The notes below the pieces were generated by a model. It was not told where the DNA came from, ran no database searches, and was given only the letters and a program-made list of their open reading frames with translations. The position numbers were made by a program, and so were the translations under genes. A stretch of DNA of 64,000 nt from Ornithinibacillus bavariensis. Lineage in GTDB: Bacteria; Bacillota; Bacilli; Bacillales; Amphibacillaceae. The stretch is from positions 1 through 64,000 of the forward strand of contig NZ_JBNPWZ010000003.1 in NCBI RefSeq assembly GCF_050433565.1, read 5' to 3'. This document shows, piece after piece, positions 52,751-62,504 of the stretch (positions are counted from its first letter, which is position 1; each line of letters starts with the position of its first letter).

Positions 52751-53704
52751 CTACTTTTTTTGGGCAATAATTGACACCCAGTCTTCCAGCTCATTTATTT
52801 CCACTATGTTAAATCCTTGGTTTTCTAAATCATCGATGACCATTTGCTTTTTTGCTTGAATGATTCCAGAGGTAATAAAATAACCACCAGGTACTAAATT
52901 TTCTTTGGCATCTTTTGTAAATTTAACGATTATTTCAGCTAATATATTGGAAACAATTACATTCGCTTGTCTATTTACACCATTTAATAAGTTGTTTTGC
53001 TTCGTATGAACAACTTGATCAACCTTATTCAGCTTAGTATTTAATTCAGTACTATTTACAGCTACCTCGTCTAAATCATAGGCATATACTTCATTCGCTC
53101 CTAGAAGTGCTGCAGCTATACTTAGAACCCCAGAACCACACCCAACATCAATCACTAGATCATTTTTTCGAATGTATTTTTCTAATGCTTGTATGCTCAG
53201 AATCGTAGTAGGATGAGTTCCTGTTCCAAATGCCATTCCAGGATCTAATTCAATAATAACTTCCTCACTAGATTTCGGTGTATATTCTTCCCAGCTTGGC
53301 GTAATAGTAATCTTATCTGTTATTTTTGCAGGCTTATAGTATTTTTTCCATGCCGTTGCCCAGTTTTCTTCATCTACCTCATTAATAGTAACGGAATTGG
53401 AACCAAGGTCAATACCAAAACTGCTTAAATTAGTTATTTCTTGCTTAATTTCCTCAACAGTTTCATGTAAAAAACTATTAGATGGCAAATATGCTTTCAC
53501 ATAAACCCCTTCTGGCGGATAATCTTCAATACTTAGTTCAAAAATTTCTCCAAATACCGATTCTCTTTCCATACTTAAATCTAATGGGTTTTCGATTACA
53601 ACACCATTTGCACCCGATTCATGCAGAATATTAGAAATAGGTTCTATTGCTTCATTCGTTGTGTGTATACAGATTTCTGACCACTTCAAATGAATCACGC
53701 TCAT
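52751..53704 (-). CDS. prmA: Ribosomal protein L11 methyltransferase PrmA
   Basis: A 317-residue SAM-dependent enzyme trimethylating ribosomal protein L11. The SAM motif is VIDVGCGSGVLSIAAALLG (about 178), preceded by DPGMAFGTGTHPTT. The catalytic-region SNILAEI follows. The N-terminal substrate-binding domain is at 1-100. It follows dnaJ in the heat-shock gene string. Confidence 0.96.
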   Translation of the reverse strand: MSVIHLKWSEICIHTTNEAIEPISNILHESGANGVVIENPLDLSMERESVFGEIFELSIEDYPPEGVYVKAYLPSNSFLHETVEEIKQEITNLSSFGIDLGSNSVTINEVDEENWATAWKKYYKPAKITDKITITPSWEEYTPKSSEEVIIELDPGMAFGTGTHPTTILSIQALEKYIRKNDLVIDVGCGSGVLSIAAALLGANEVYAYDLDEVAVNSTELNTKLNKVDQVVHTKQNNLLNGVNRQANVIVSNILAEIIVKFTKDAKENLVPGGYFITSGIIQAKKQMVIDDLENQGFNIVEINELEDWVSIIAQKK

Positions 53705-53755
53705 TTCTTATAATTTTCATATTTTTATGTATGGGGGGTGTTATAAGTAACACCC

Positions 53756-54883
53756 TTATTCCCCTTTAAAAGCCTTTTTGAAACGTTTAAATAGTGAATC
53801 CTCTTGTTCTTCTGTTGCTTCATTTCCGGCAATTTCATTAAATTCTCTTAAAATATCCTTTTGTCGTTCAGTTAGGTTTGTTGGCGTAACAATTCTAACT
53901 TTAATATGTTGATCACCTTGGCCATAGCCTCTTACATTAGGAGCACCTTTTCCTTTTAAACGAAAAGTCTTTCCTGTTTGTGTACCAGCAGGAATCTTAA
54001 GTTTTACTTTACCATGTACTGTCGGAACTTCTACTTCATCTCCTAGCGCAGCTTGAGCAAAGGTTAATGGAAGCTCACAGAAAATGTTGTCACCTTCGCG
54101 AGTAAAGAAATCATGGTTTCTAACTTGGATAACCACGTACAAGTCACCGGCAGGTCCACCGTTTTTACCTGGCTCACCCTTGCCTGCTATGCGGATTTGT
54201 TGACCATCATCAATACCAGCAGGAATATTAATATGGATTTTTTTATTCTTTTTGACAGTTCCTTTCCCGCCACATGTTGCACATTTTTCAGGAATAATCT
54301 TACCAGTTCCATTGCAATAATGACATACTCGACGATTGACTACTCGCCCAAAAGGCGTATTCTGCTCGGTGTTTAGTTGACCAGAACCATGACAATGGGA
54401 ACAGGTTTCCGCTTTGGTTCCCGGTTTAGCACCTGAGCCATGACAAGTATCACATTTCTCTTCTTTTGGTACGGAAATATCGGTTTCCTTTCCAAAAATT
54501 GCTTCTTCAAAATCTAAAATCATTGTATATTGTAAGTCTGCTCCTTGCTGTGGTGCATTCGGGTCTCTTCTACGTCCGCCACCACCAAAGAACATGTCAA
54601 ATATATCACCGAATCCTCCAAAATCTGCAGAACCACCAAATCCACCAAAGCCTTGGCCACCATTCATGCCCGCATGACCGAATTGATCATATTGAGCACG
54701 TTTTTGATCATTTGACAGGGTTTCGTATGCTTCTTTCACTTCTTTAAATTTATCTGCAGCATCCGCCTCTTTATTTACATCTGGGTGATATTGTCTTGCA
54801 AGCTTACGGTAAGCTTTTTTAATTTCTTCTTTTGAGGCACTTTTTTCCAGGCCTAAAACTTCATAATAGTCACGTTTTGCCAC
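53756..54883 (-). CDS. dnaJ: Chaperone DnaJ (Hsp40)
   Basis: The 375-residue co-chaperone of DnaK. The J domain has the HPD triad in YHPDVNK (about 33). The Gly/Phe-rich linker is at about 72-110. Four zinc-binding CxxCxGxG repeats follow (CDTCHGSG, CSHCHGSG, CHYCNGTG and CATCGGKG), then the substrate-binding C-terminal domains. Unusually for a hrcA operon, it is separated from dnaK by 415 bp with a terminator and its own putative promoter. Confidence 0.97.
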   Translation of the reverse strand: MAKRDYYEVLGLEKSASKEEIKKAYRKLARQYHPDVNKEADAADKFKEVKEAYETLSNDQKRAQYDQFGHAGMNGGQGFGGFGGSADFGGFGDIFDMFFGGGGRRRDPNAPQQGADLQYTMILDFEEAIFGKETDISVPKEEKCDTCHGSGAKPGTKAETCSHCHGSGQLNTEQNTPFGRVVNRRVCHYCNGTGKIIPEKCATCGGKGTVKKNKKIHINIPAGIDDGQQIRIAGKGEPGKNGGPAGDLYVVIQVRNHDFFTREGDNIFCELPLTFAQAALGDEVEVPTVHGKVKLKIPAGTQTGKTFRLKGKGAPNVRGYGQGDQHIKVRIVTPTNLTERQKDILREFNEIAGNEATEEQEDSLFKRFKKAFKGE

Positions 54884-54930
54884 TATAAATCACTCTCCCG
54901 AATCACTTTCACATAAAGGTAATCATAACA

Positions 54931-54959
54931 TTAATAATATTATGATGGCAAATGGTCAA
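54931..54959 (-). promoter_or_regulatory. Candidate SigA promoter of dnaJ
   Basis: TTGACC (54954-54959), a 17-bp spacer and TATTAA (54931-54936), about 48 bp upstream of the dnaJ start. No CIRCE sequence is seen next to it. Confidence 0.5.
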
Positions 54960-55239
54960 GCTTTTGTTGCTATAGGTTATGCCCTGAGGCTCTATCTCGT
55001 TTCCCGTTAACTATTTGTTCTCCTGTCCTCTAAACACTTAGTCACAAGCAGGATAGTCTCATTATAATTCTATTTTCGAGTGGCACTTAGCATCGCTGGA
55101 TTACACTCAACGGGGTTTCCACGTTTGAGACTACAAATATCGCCAAAAATTATCTATCAATATTCCCGCATGAGTTCACATATATTCAAATCGCTAGAGA
55201 CCACTCATCAACTATTTAACAAACTATAAAATATTCTCG

Positions 55240-55278
55240 AGAAAAAAAGCCAAAGCCAAGAAGGTCCTGACTTTGACT
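55240..55278 (-). terminator. Terminator downstream of dnaK
   Basis: An 11-bp stem with three G-U pairs joins AGCCAAAGCCA (55248-55258) and TGACTTTGACT (55268-55278). A run of seven T follows on the minus strand. Confidence 0.85.
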
Positions 55279-55298
55279 TTTTCACTTTTCATATAAAA

Positions 55299-57125
55299 TT
55301 ATTTATTATCATCGTCTACTTCTTGATAGTCCGCATCTACTACGTCATCAGAAGCCTTTTGATTTGGTTGATCTTCTGCTGCTTGATTTTGTTGTGCCAT
55401 TTGCTCATAAAGCTTCACAGACAATTGTTGAACTTGCTCAGATAATGCTTCTTTTTTCACTCTAATCTGCTCAATATCATTGGATTCTAGTGCTTTCTTC
55501 AATTCGTCTTTTGCAGCTTCAGCCTTCTTCTTTTCATCTTCAGAAACTTTATCAGCAAGGTCTTTCAATGTTTTTTCGGTCGTGAAAATCAATTGATCAG
55601 ATTCATTACGTAAATCAACTTCTTCTCGACGCTTCTTATCTGCTTCAGCATTTTCCTCTGCTTCTCGAACCATACGGTCTACTTCTTCATCAGATAAACC
55701 TGAGGATGACTTAATAGTAATAGATTGTTCTTTATTTGTTCCCATATCTTTTGCACGAACATTTACAATACCATTCGCATCAATATCAAAGCTAACTTCG
55801 ATTTGCGGAATTCCCCTTGGTGCTGGCGGAATATCTGTTAATTGGAAACGACCAAGCGTTTTATTATCCGCAGCCATTTCGCGTTCCCCTTGAAGCACAT
55901 GAATGTCTACAGCTGTTTGGTTATCAGCTGCCGTTGAGAAGATTTGTGAATGACTTGTTGGTATAGTTGTATTACGTTCAATTAGTTTTGTAAATACACC
56001 GCCCATTGTTTCAATACCTAATGAAAGTGGTGTAACGTCTAGTAATACAACATCTTTAACATCCCCTTGGAGAACTCCACCTTGGATGGCAGCACCTAAT
56101 GCTACAACTTCATCAGGGTTAACTCCTTTTGATGGTTCTTTTCCAATCTCACGTTTAATTGCTTCTTGAACTGCTGGAATTCGAGTTGAACCACCAACAA
56201 GTAGTACTTTGTCGATATCGTTAGCAGTTAAATCAGCATCACGTAATGCTTTACGAGTAGGAATCATAGTACGTTCTACTAATTCTGCTGATAGCTCTTC
56301 AAATTTCGCACGAGATAAACTCATTTCCAAATGTAAAGGTCCTGCTTCTCCAGCAGTAATAAATGGAAGAGAAATTTGTGTTTGAGATACCCCTGATAAG
56401 TCTTTCTTTGCTTTCTCAGCAGCATCTTTTAGACGTTGCATTGCCATTTTATCCTTAGAAAGATCAATACCATTTTCTTTTTTGAACTCTTGTACTAAGT
56501 AATTCATGATTACATCATCAAAATCATCGCCACCAAGCTTATTGTCACCAGCAGTAGCAATAACTTCAAATGTACCTTCACCAATATCAAGGATTGATAC
56601 GTCAAACGTACCACCACCGAGGTCATATACTAAAATTGTTTGGTCTTGATCTGCTTTTTCAATACCGTATGCTAATGCTGCAGCTGTTGGTTCATTGATT
56701 ATACGTTCTACCTCAAGGCCAGCAATTCTACCTGCATCTTTAGTTGCTTGACGCTGAGCATCGTTGAAATATGCTGGAACAGTAATAACAGCTTTATCTA
56801 CTTTTTCTCCAATATAATCTTCTGCATATGATTTTAAGTATTGAAGAATAATAGCTGAGAGTTCTTGTGGTGTATAGTCTTTATCTTCCACTCTTTCCTT
56901 ATAATCAGTTCCCATATGACGTTTAATGGAAAGTATCGTATTAGGGTTTGTTATTGCTTGACGCTTTGCAACTTCCCCTACTTGACGTTCACCATTTTTA
57001 AATGCTACAGCTGATGGAGTAGTTCGGTTTCCTTCCGGGTTAGGGATGACTACTGCTTCCCCACCTTCCATCACTGCAACACATGAGTTTGTAGTTCCTA
57101 AGTCAATTCCGATAATTTTACCCAT
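55299..57125 (-). CDS. dnaK: Chaperone DnaK (Hsp70)
   Basis: The 608-residue ATP-dependent chaperone. The N-terminal ATPase has GIDLGTTNSCVAV and VYDLGGGTFDVSIL phosphate loops. The substrate-binding domain and helical lid follow, ending with an acidic tail (VVDADYQEVDDDNK). It lies after grpE in the CIRCE-controlled hrcA operon. Confidence 0.98.
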   Translation of the reverse strand: MGKIIGIDLGTTNSCVAVMEGGEAVVIPNPEGNRTTPSAVAFKNGERQVGEVAKRQAITNPNTILSIKRHMGTDYKERVEDKDYTPQELSAIILQYLKSYAEDYIGEKVDKAVITVPAYFNDAQRQATKDAGRIAGLEVERIINEPTAAALAYGIEKADQDQTILVYDLGGGTFDVSILDIGEGTFEVIATAGDNKLGGDDFDDVIMNYLVQEFKKENGIDLSKDKMAMQRLKDAAEKAKKDLSGVSQTQISLPFITAGEAGPLHLEMSLSRAKFEELSAELVERTMIPTRKALRDADLTANDIDKVLLVGGSTRIPAVQEAIKREIGKEPSKGVNPDEVVALGAAIQGGVLQGDVKDVVLLDVTPLSLGIETMGGVFTKLIERNTTIPTSHSQIFSTAADNQTAVDIHVLQGEREMAADNKTLGRFQLTDIPPAPRGIPQIEVSFDIDANGIVNVRAKDMGTNKEQSITIKSSSGLSDEEVDRMVREAEENAEADKKRREEVDLRNESDQLIFTTEKTLKDLADKVSEDEKKKAEAAKDELKKALESNDIEQIRVKKEALSEQVQQLSVKLYEQMAQQNQAAEDQPNQKASDDVVDADYQEVDDDNK

Positions 57126-57159
57126 AGTCTATTTCCTCCTTGATACATACAAAAAGCGT

Positions 57160-57738
57160 TTATTTATTAACCTTGACCATTGCTGGTCGGATTACGCGAT
57201 CTTTTATGAGATAGCCTTTTTGTAAATCCTCTACTACGATATTGGATTCAAAATTATCATCCTCCACCTGCATGACTGCTTGATGAATATTTGGATCAAA
57301 TTCCTTTCCAACCGCTTCAATGATTTCTACGCCCTGTGATTTTAGAGCATCTACCAATTGTCTGTATACCATCGAAATCCCATCTAGTAGATTTTTATTT
57401 TCGTCAGTTACTTCAACCTGTAACGCTCGCTCAAAGTTATCAATAGCAGGTAATAATTCAGTCACAAGATCCTGTGCCTTGTATTTCCGATCTGCTTCCT
57501 TTTCTTTTTGTGAGCGTTTCTTAAAATTATCAAATTCTGCTTGTGTTCTTAGAAATCGTTGATACAATTCTTCCTTTTCCTGCTTCAAATTTTCTATCTC
57601 TTGAACGAGATCATTCATCTCTTCTTCTGGAGATTCTTCTACAGGAGCATCGGATGTATCTGTTGCTTCCTCTTCATCTATTTGCTTCTCTTCTGTCAGA
57701 TTTTCTTCTTCCATTTGAGTGATATCTTTTTCCGCCAC
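57160..57738 (-). CDS. grpE: Nucleotide exchange factor GrpE
   Basis: The 192-residue exchange factor for DnaK. A very acidic N-terminus (about 1-45) precedes a long coiled coil (EIENLKQEKEELYQRFLRTQ). The C-terminal beta domain ends KDRVIRPAMVKV. It sits between hrcA and dnaK. Confidence 0.96.
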   Translation of the reverse strand: MAEKDITQMEEENLTEEKQIDEEEATDTSDAPVEESPEEEMNDLVQEIENLKQEKEELYQRFLRTQAEFDNFKKRSQKEKEADRKYKAQDLVTELLPAIDNFERALQVEVTDENKNLLDGISMVYRQLVDALKSQGVEIIEAVGKEFDPNIHQAVMQVEDDNFESNIVVEDLQKGYLIKDRVIRPAMVKVNK

Positions 57739-57798
57739 GCTTTAGCACCTCCAACATCCATCACAATCATACAGTTGCTGTATGATCTTATCAATTAT

Positions 57799-58830
57799 TT
57801 ACTTACTGTTGTTTTTATACCATAAGTACAATACATCTGTCATTTCATTTGATAATGCATTTAACAATGTTATAACCTTACGATATTCCATCCTCGTTGG
57901 TCCAATTAATGCAATGGTTCCCATTTGTTCATCACGTAATTGATAAGAAGCTGTTATTAAACTAAAGTCTTGAATAGCCTCTAATTCATTTTCCCTACCA
58001 ATAGTAACCCTTATTCCCTGTTGTGGTACCTTTAATAAGTTGACCACTTCATCCTCATTTTCCATCATACGATAAAAAGAACGGATTTTGTTAATATCAT
58101 TAAATTCTGGCTGTGTTAATAGATTGGTTCTCCCACCAATATAAAGCTTAACAGGTTGTTCGCTAAAAGCCGATTTTAAATAGTGATATGATTTTTCAAA
58201 ATCCTGTACGTACTTTTTCATCAGAGAAACCACTTCAGTGTTTAATAGCTCTGGTAATTTCGCAAGGGATACCCCTTTCAATCGTTCATTCAAAATGTTT
58301 ACCATTTTTTCTAAATCTGATGCACTTATCTCATTCGGAATACTGAAGGAATGATGCTCCACATGACCTGAATCAGTAATTAGAATAGCAACCGCAGTAT
58401 TTTCAGACAATGGTACGATTTGCATCTGCTTAACTCTCGTTTCAAAAATCTCAGGGCCAAGTATTATCGATGTATAGTTCGTTAAGTCGGATAGCACCTC
58501 TGCTGATTTTTGTACAAGCTTCTCAAAGTCAATAAACTCTCCTTGTAGCATACCCTTTATGATGTTTAAATTCGTTTTATCAACTGATGGTGCAATTACA
58601 TGGTCCACATAATAGCGATAACCCTTTTCAGAGGGAATACGTCCTGAGGAGGAATGGGTTTTTTCAATATATCCCATTTCTTCCAAATCAGCCATCACAT
58701 TCCGAATGGTTGCAGCACTGTAGGAAATCTCATCTTTTTTCGAGATAGCACGTGAGCCAACTGGGTGAGCTGATTCAATAAAATCATCTATAATAACTTG
58801 CAAAATTAGTAATTGCCTATCTGTTAACAT
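57799..58830 (-). CDS. hrcA: Heat-inducible transcription repressor HrcA
   Basis: A 343-residue repressor that binds CIRCE and needs GroEL to be active. The N-terminal winged HTH shows VGSRAISKK and SAATIRNVMADLEEMGYI. The GAF-like and dimerisation domains follow. It is the first gene of the operon and probably represses itself via the operator just upstream. Confidence 0.96.
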   Translation of the reverse strand: MLTDRQLLILQVIIDDFIESAHPVGSRAISKKDEISYSAATIRNVMADLEEMGYIEKTHSSSGRIPSEKGYRYYVDHVIAPSVDKTNLNIIKGMLQGEFIDFEKLVQKSAEVLSDLTNYTSIILGPEIFETRVKQMQIVPLSENTAVAILITDSGHVEHHSFSIPNEISASDLEKMVNILNERLKGVSLAKLPELLNTEVVSLMKKYVQDFEKSYHYLKSAFSEQPVKLYIGGRTNLLTQPEFNDINKIRSFYRMMENEDEVVNLLKVPQQGIRVTIGRENELEAIQDFSLITASYQLRDEQMGTIALIGPTRMEYRKVITLLNALSNEMTDVLYLWYKNNSK

Positions 58831-58845
58831 AAATGATCACCCCTG

Positions 58846-58872
58846 TTAGCACTCTCTTCCTCCGAGTGCTAA
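58846..58872 (-). promoter_or_regulatory. CIRCE operator
   Basis: TTAGCACTC (58846-58854), 9-bp spacer and GAGTGCTAA (58864-58872) match the HrcA-binding consensus exactly, 15 bp before hrcA. Confidence 0.97.
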
Positions 58873-58882
58873 TTATAATAAT

Positions 58883-58911
58883 AAATTACCAAATCCTTAT
58901 TTTTTTGTCAA
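58883..58911 (-). promoter_or_regulatory. Candidate SigA promoter of the hrcA operon
   Basis: TTGACA (58906-58911) overlaps the hemW stop codon, and TAATTT lies 17 bp further. The -10 is weak, but the position just before CIRCE fits. Confidence 0.55.
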
Positions 58912-60065
58912 TGCACATGCTCGAGGTCTAGCTTGTCTAAAAGAAAATAGGAAAATACCTCATTTCCAAATAATAGTCCCTGGTCTGTCAAATGGATGTT
59001 ATCCCCCTCTTCTACTAGCCAGCCTTTCTGTTTAAGCTCTAGGATTTGCTGTTTGTATAATCTTTCATATGAAAAACCATACTTTTGATGAAAGTCATTC
59101 TTATTTACACCTTCAAGCTTACGCAGCCCAAGGAACAATTCCTCCTCAATTTGTTCCTTTAACGAGATATGATCTATTTTTAGAATGGGATTCCCATCCT
59201 CCATAGCTTGCTTTATATATGCCGGTAATGGCCGAATATTCAATGTACGCTTACCAGGGAGATAACCACTCGCACCAGCACCAAATCCATAATAATAATC
59301 ATTGTTCCAATACGTTAAATTATGCTTACTTTCAAACCCTGGCTCGGCAAAGTTACTAATTTCATATTGTGCTTTTCCGTTTTTATGCATTTTTGTCTTT
59401 AAAACTTCATACATTAGAACTTCTTCTTCCTGTGTAGGACGATGGAGTTGCCCCTTTTTATACCGATTATAGAAAATTGTTTTCGGTTCAATCTGCAGGG
59501 AGTAGGCGGAATAATGTGGTAAATCAAATGAGATTGCTTCCGTCACTGTATTTTCAAAATGCCGGGCAGTTTGTTTTGGTAAGGCGTATATTAAATCTAA
59601 GCTTATATTAGTTAAATTATGTTGTTTTAAAATATCTATGGTTTTATAAACATCTTTAATACGATGTACCCTACCTAATTCAGCAAGCATCGCATCATCA
59701 AAAACCTGGACACCTAAAGATACTCGGTTTACCCCATAGTCCATTAATAGCTTTGCTTTTTCTTTATCAAAGTCTCCTGGATTTGCTTCAATAGTATACT
59801 CTTCACATGCCGAAATATTAAATTTTTCCTGAACAAGCTCCAAAAGACGTTTTAATTGTGGATGACTTAATGCCGTTGGCGTACCCCCACCGATAAAAAT
59901 AGTTTTAACAGGATTATTTTTCCCAGGCAATTGCGTATTTATTTCCTTTTCTAAGGCAGTTAGATAATCATCAGCGGATTTCTCATTATAAAAGAACTTC
60001 GTAAAATCACAATAATGACAAATATGCTGGCAAAACGGAATATGAATATATACAGAATTAATCAT
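58908..60065 (-). CDS. hemW: Radical SAM protein HemW (haem chaperone)
   Basis: A 385-residue coproporphyrinogen-oxidase-like protein now regarded as a haem chaperone. The radical SAM motif CQHICHYC is near residue 12, in HIPFCQHICHYCDF, followed by FIGGGTPTAL. The C-terminal HemN-type domain is present. It lies between lepA and hrcA as in Bacillus. Confidence 0.94.
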   Translation of the reverse strand: MINSVYIHIPFCQHICHYCDFTKFFYNEKSADDYLTALEKEINTQLPGKNNPVKTIFIGGGTPTALSHPQLKRLLELVQEKFNISACEEYTIEANPGDFDKEKAKLLMDYGVNRVSLGVQVFDDAMLAELGRVHRIKDVYKTIDILKQHNLTNISLDLIYALPKQTARHFENTVTEAISFDLPHYSAYSLQIEPKTIFYNRYKKGQLHRPTQEEEVLMYEVLKTKMHKNGKAQYEISNFAEPGFESKHNLTYWNNDYYYGFGAGASGYLPGKRTLNIRPLPAYIKQAMEDGNPILKIDHISLKEQIEEELFLGLRKLEGVNKNDFHQKYGFSYERLYKQQILELKQKGWLVEEGDNIHLTDQGLLFGNEVFSYFLLDKLDLEHVH

Positions 60066-60092
60066 TTTAAATTCTCCTAACAGTAGGTTTAG

Positions 60093-60127
60093 AAAAAAGA
60101 AAAGGAAAAACTTATATAAGTTCTCCC
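60093..60127 (-). terminator. Terminator between lepA and hemW
   Basis: GGAAAAACTTA (60104-60114) pairs with TAAGTTCTCCC (60117-60127) using two G-U pairs. TTTTCTTTTTT follows on the minus strand. It lies only 38 bp before hemW, so it may act as a partial attenuator. Confidence 0.7.
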
Positions 60128-60136
60128 ATTTTCTAT

Positions 60137-61945
60137 CTATTCTTCATTCATTTTTAGAACAGCCATAAATGCTTCCTGTGGTACTTCGACAGATCCAACC
60201 ATTTTCATGCGCTTTTTACCTTCTTTTTGTTTCTCTAGTAATTTACGCTTACGCGATATGTCACCACCGTAGCACTTCGCTAAAACGTTTTTTCGCATTG
60301 CCTTGATTGTAGACCTGGCAACAATTTTATTTCCTATTGCCGCTTGGACTGGCACCTCGAATTGCTGTCTTGGAATGAGTTCTTTCAGCTTTTCTACGAT
60401 CATCTTTCCTCTATCATAAGCAAAATCTTTATGTACGATAAAGGATAGTGCATCAATAGTCTCTCCATTAAGGAGAATATCCATTTTTACCAATTTTGAT
60501 GGTTGATAACCAATCAATTCATAGTCAAATGAAGCATAGCCCTTCGTATTTGATTTCAATTGGTCAAAAAAGTCATAAACAATTTCTGACAGTGGAATAT
60601 GATAAATGACATTAACGCGAACATCATCTAAATACTCCATGTCAATAAACTGACCACGTTTACGTTGTGAAATTTCCATCACTGCTCCAACATACTCATT
60701 TGGCACCATAATGGAAGCTTTCACATATGGCTCAAGGATTTCCTGAATCTTTTGCGGATCAGGCATCATTGACGGGTTATCAATTTTTAACATTTCACCA
60801 TCTGTTTGCTCTACCTCATAAATTACACTCGGTGCAGTAGTGATTAAATCAATCTTAAATTCCCGTTCAATACGCTCCTGAATAATTTCCATATGTAATA
60901 AGCCTAAAAATCCACAACGGAAACCAAAACCTAACGCCTGAGAGGTTTCAGCTTCGTATTGAAGTGCAGAATCATTAAGTTCTAAGCGCTCCAACGCTTC
61001 ACGAAGGTCATTATATTTATTAGAGTCTACTGGATATAGTCCGCAATATACCATCGGATTTAAGCGTCTGTACCCCGGAAGTGGTTCATCAGCTGGATTA
61101 GTTGATAATGTAATGGTATCCCCAACATGGGTATCACTAACGTTCTTAATCGATGCTGTTAAGTAACCAACATCCCCCACAGATAGCTCTTTAAGTGGCA
61201 AAGCCTTAGGTGTAAATACTCCGACCTCGTTCACTTCAAATTCCTTACCAGTTGCCATCATCTTAATCCGGTCGCCAACCTTAACAGAACCCTCTTTAAC
61301 ACATACATACGCTACTACGCCGCGATAAGAATCATATAAGGAATCAAAGATAAGCGCTTTTAAAGGTGCCTCTGGGTCCCCTTCTGGCGGCGGAACCGCT
61401 TCAGTAATACGCTCTAATATTTCCTCTATACCAATATTTGCTTTAGCAGAAGCTAAAATACAATCATCAGGATTTATTCCGATAACTTCTTCTAATTCTT
61501 TTTTTACACGCTCAGGATCAGCACTTGGCAAATCAATTTTATTAATAACCGGAATTATTTCTAGGTCATTATCTAATGCCAAGTAAACATTTGCTAATGT
61601 TTGTGCTTCGATTCCCTGTGCGGCATCTACTACTAAAATTGCCCCTTCACAGGCTGCTAAGCTTCTAGATACTTCATATGTAAAATCGACATGTCCTGGG
61701 GTATCTATTAAATGAAACGTAAAATCTTCTCCGCTCTTACTTGTATAATGTAATTGAACGGCATTTAATTTAATGGTAATACCACGTTCTCTTTCCAAAT
61801 CCATCGCATCAAGAATTTGGTCCTTCATTTCCCGCTTGGTAACCGTCTGGGTATTTTCCAAAATTCGATCCGCTAGCGTTGACTTGCCGTGATCAATATG
61901 AGCAATAATAGAAAAGTTTCGCACATTTGCTTGTTTTCTCGCCAT
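60137..61945 (-). CDS. lepA: Elongation factor 4 (LepA)
   Basis: A 602-residue translational GTPase. G motifs include IAHIDHGKST (G1), DTPGHVDF (G3) and NKID (G4). The LepA-specific C-terminal domain ends VGSVEVPQEAFMAVLKMN. It lies between yqxA/spoIIP and hemW as usual. Confidence 0.97.
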   Translation of the reverse strand: MARKQANVRNFSIIAHIDHGKSTLADRILENTQTVTKREMKDQILDAMDLERERGITIKLNAVQLHYTSKSGEDFTFHLIDTPGHVDFTYEVSRSLAACEGAILVVDAAQGIEAQTLANVYLALDNDLEIIPVINKIDLPSADPERVKKELEEVIGINPDDCILASAKANIGIEEILERITEAVPPPEGDPEAPLKALIFDSLYDSYRGVVAYVCVKEGSVKVGDRIKMMATGKEFEVNEVGVFTPKALPLKELSVGDVGYLTASIKNVSDTHVGDTITLSTNPADEPLPGYRRLNPMVYCGLYPVDSNKYNDLREALERLELNDSALQYEAETSQALGFGFRCGFLGLLHMEIIQERIEREFKIDLITTAPSVIYEVEQTDGEMLKIDNPSMMPDPQKIQEILEPYVKASIMVPNEYVGAVMEISQRKRGQFIDMEYLDDVRVNVIYHIPLSEIVYDFFDQLKSNTKGYASFDYELIGYQPSKLVKMDILLNGETIDALSFIVHKDFAYDRGKMIVEKLKELIPRQQFEVPVQAAIGNKIVARSTIKAMRKNVLAKCYGGDISRKRKLLEKQKEGKKRMKMVGSVEVPQEAFMAVLKMNEE

Positions 61946-62090
61946 ACTTGATGTTCACTCCTATTGCCTTTTACCTAATGTAAAAAACAAAAATTCGCCG
62001 TACTTTAATCCATAAAAATTGGAGAATAATACGATAATTGCTAGGATGATTATAGCAATTGCTATCTTTACTTTCAAGAAAGAGTTATTT

Positions 62091-62132
62091 AATTAATAGA
62101 AAGAGCTACTATCCAGTAAGATAATAGCCCTT
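62091..62132 (-). terminator. Terminator of gpr-spoIIP-yqxA
   Basis: AGAGCTACTATC (62103-62114) and GATAATAGCCCT (62121-62132) form a 12-bp stem with G-U pairs. A TTTCTATTAATT tract follows. Confidence 0.8.
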
Positions 62133-62162
62133 AATTCAATATAATACACAACTTCGTTAACC

Positions 62163-62489
62163 CTAAAAGAACAGCTGTGAAATCGAATACAAAATTTCAA
62201 CAATTGTATCATAGAAGCCTTTTACAATGGTCTCTAGAAAAGATGCAGTTTTCTGACTGAGATGATTATCATTGGACTCGGAAAGTTCTTGAGCAACGGT
62301 TTGTTGATTTACATTTTCTGTCTCACTTGGTTGTTTCGTTGATGTATGTCCCACTTCTTTAGCAGCTTCTTGAACTCCTGTTTTGACAGGCTGAACAGAG
62401 TCACCTGCTCCGGTATAATCAATGCCCACAATTGCTCCTATTAAAAAACACACTACCAGTAATAATGAGACAGATATAAATCTAAACAT
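62163..62489 (-). CDS. yqxA: YqxA-like small membrane protein (DUF3679)
   Basis: A 108-residue protein with an N-terminal helix (FRFISVSLLLVVCFLIGAIV), then GIDYTGAGDSVQPV and a polar middle. A second hydrophobic stretch ends the protein. Size and place between spoIIP and lepA match Bacillus YqxA. Function unknown, probably sporulation-linked by position. Confidence 0.8.
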   Translation of the reverse strand: MFRFISVSLLLVVCFLIGAIVGIDYTGAGDSVQPVKTGVQEAAKEVGHTSTKQPSETENVNQQTVAQELSESNDNHLSQKTASFLETIVKGFYDTIVEILYSISQLFF

Positions 62490-62504
62490 GAATACGAACC
62501 TCCC

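Larger units (their letters stand above)
54884..55298. other. Intergenic region between dnaK and dnaJ, 415 bp
   Basis: Holds the dnaK terminator and the dnaJ promoter candidate. The middle (about 54960-55240) is somewhat less AT-rich than flanks, but I find no gene. Confidence 0.6.
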
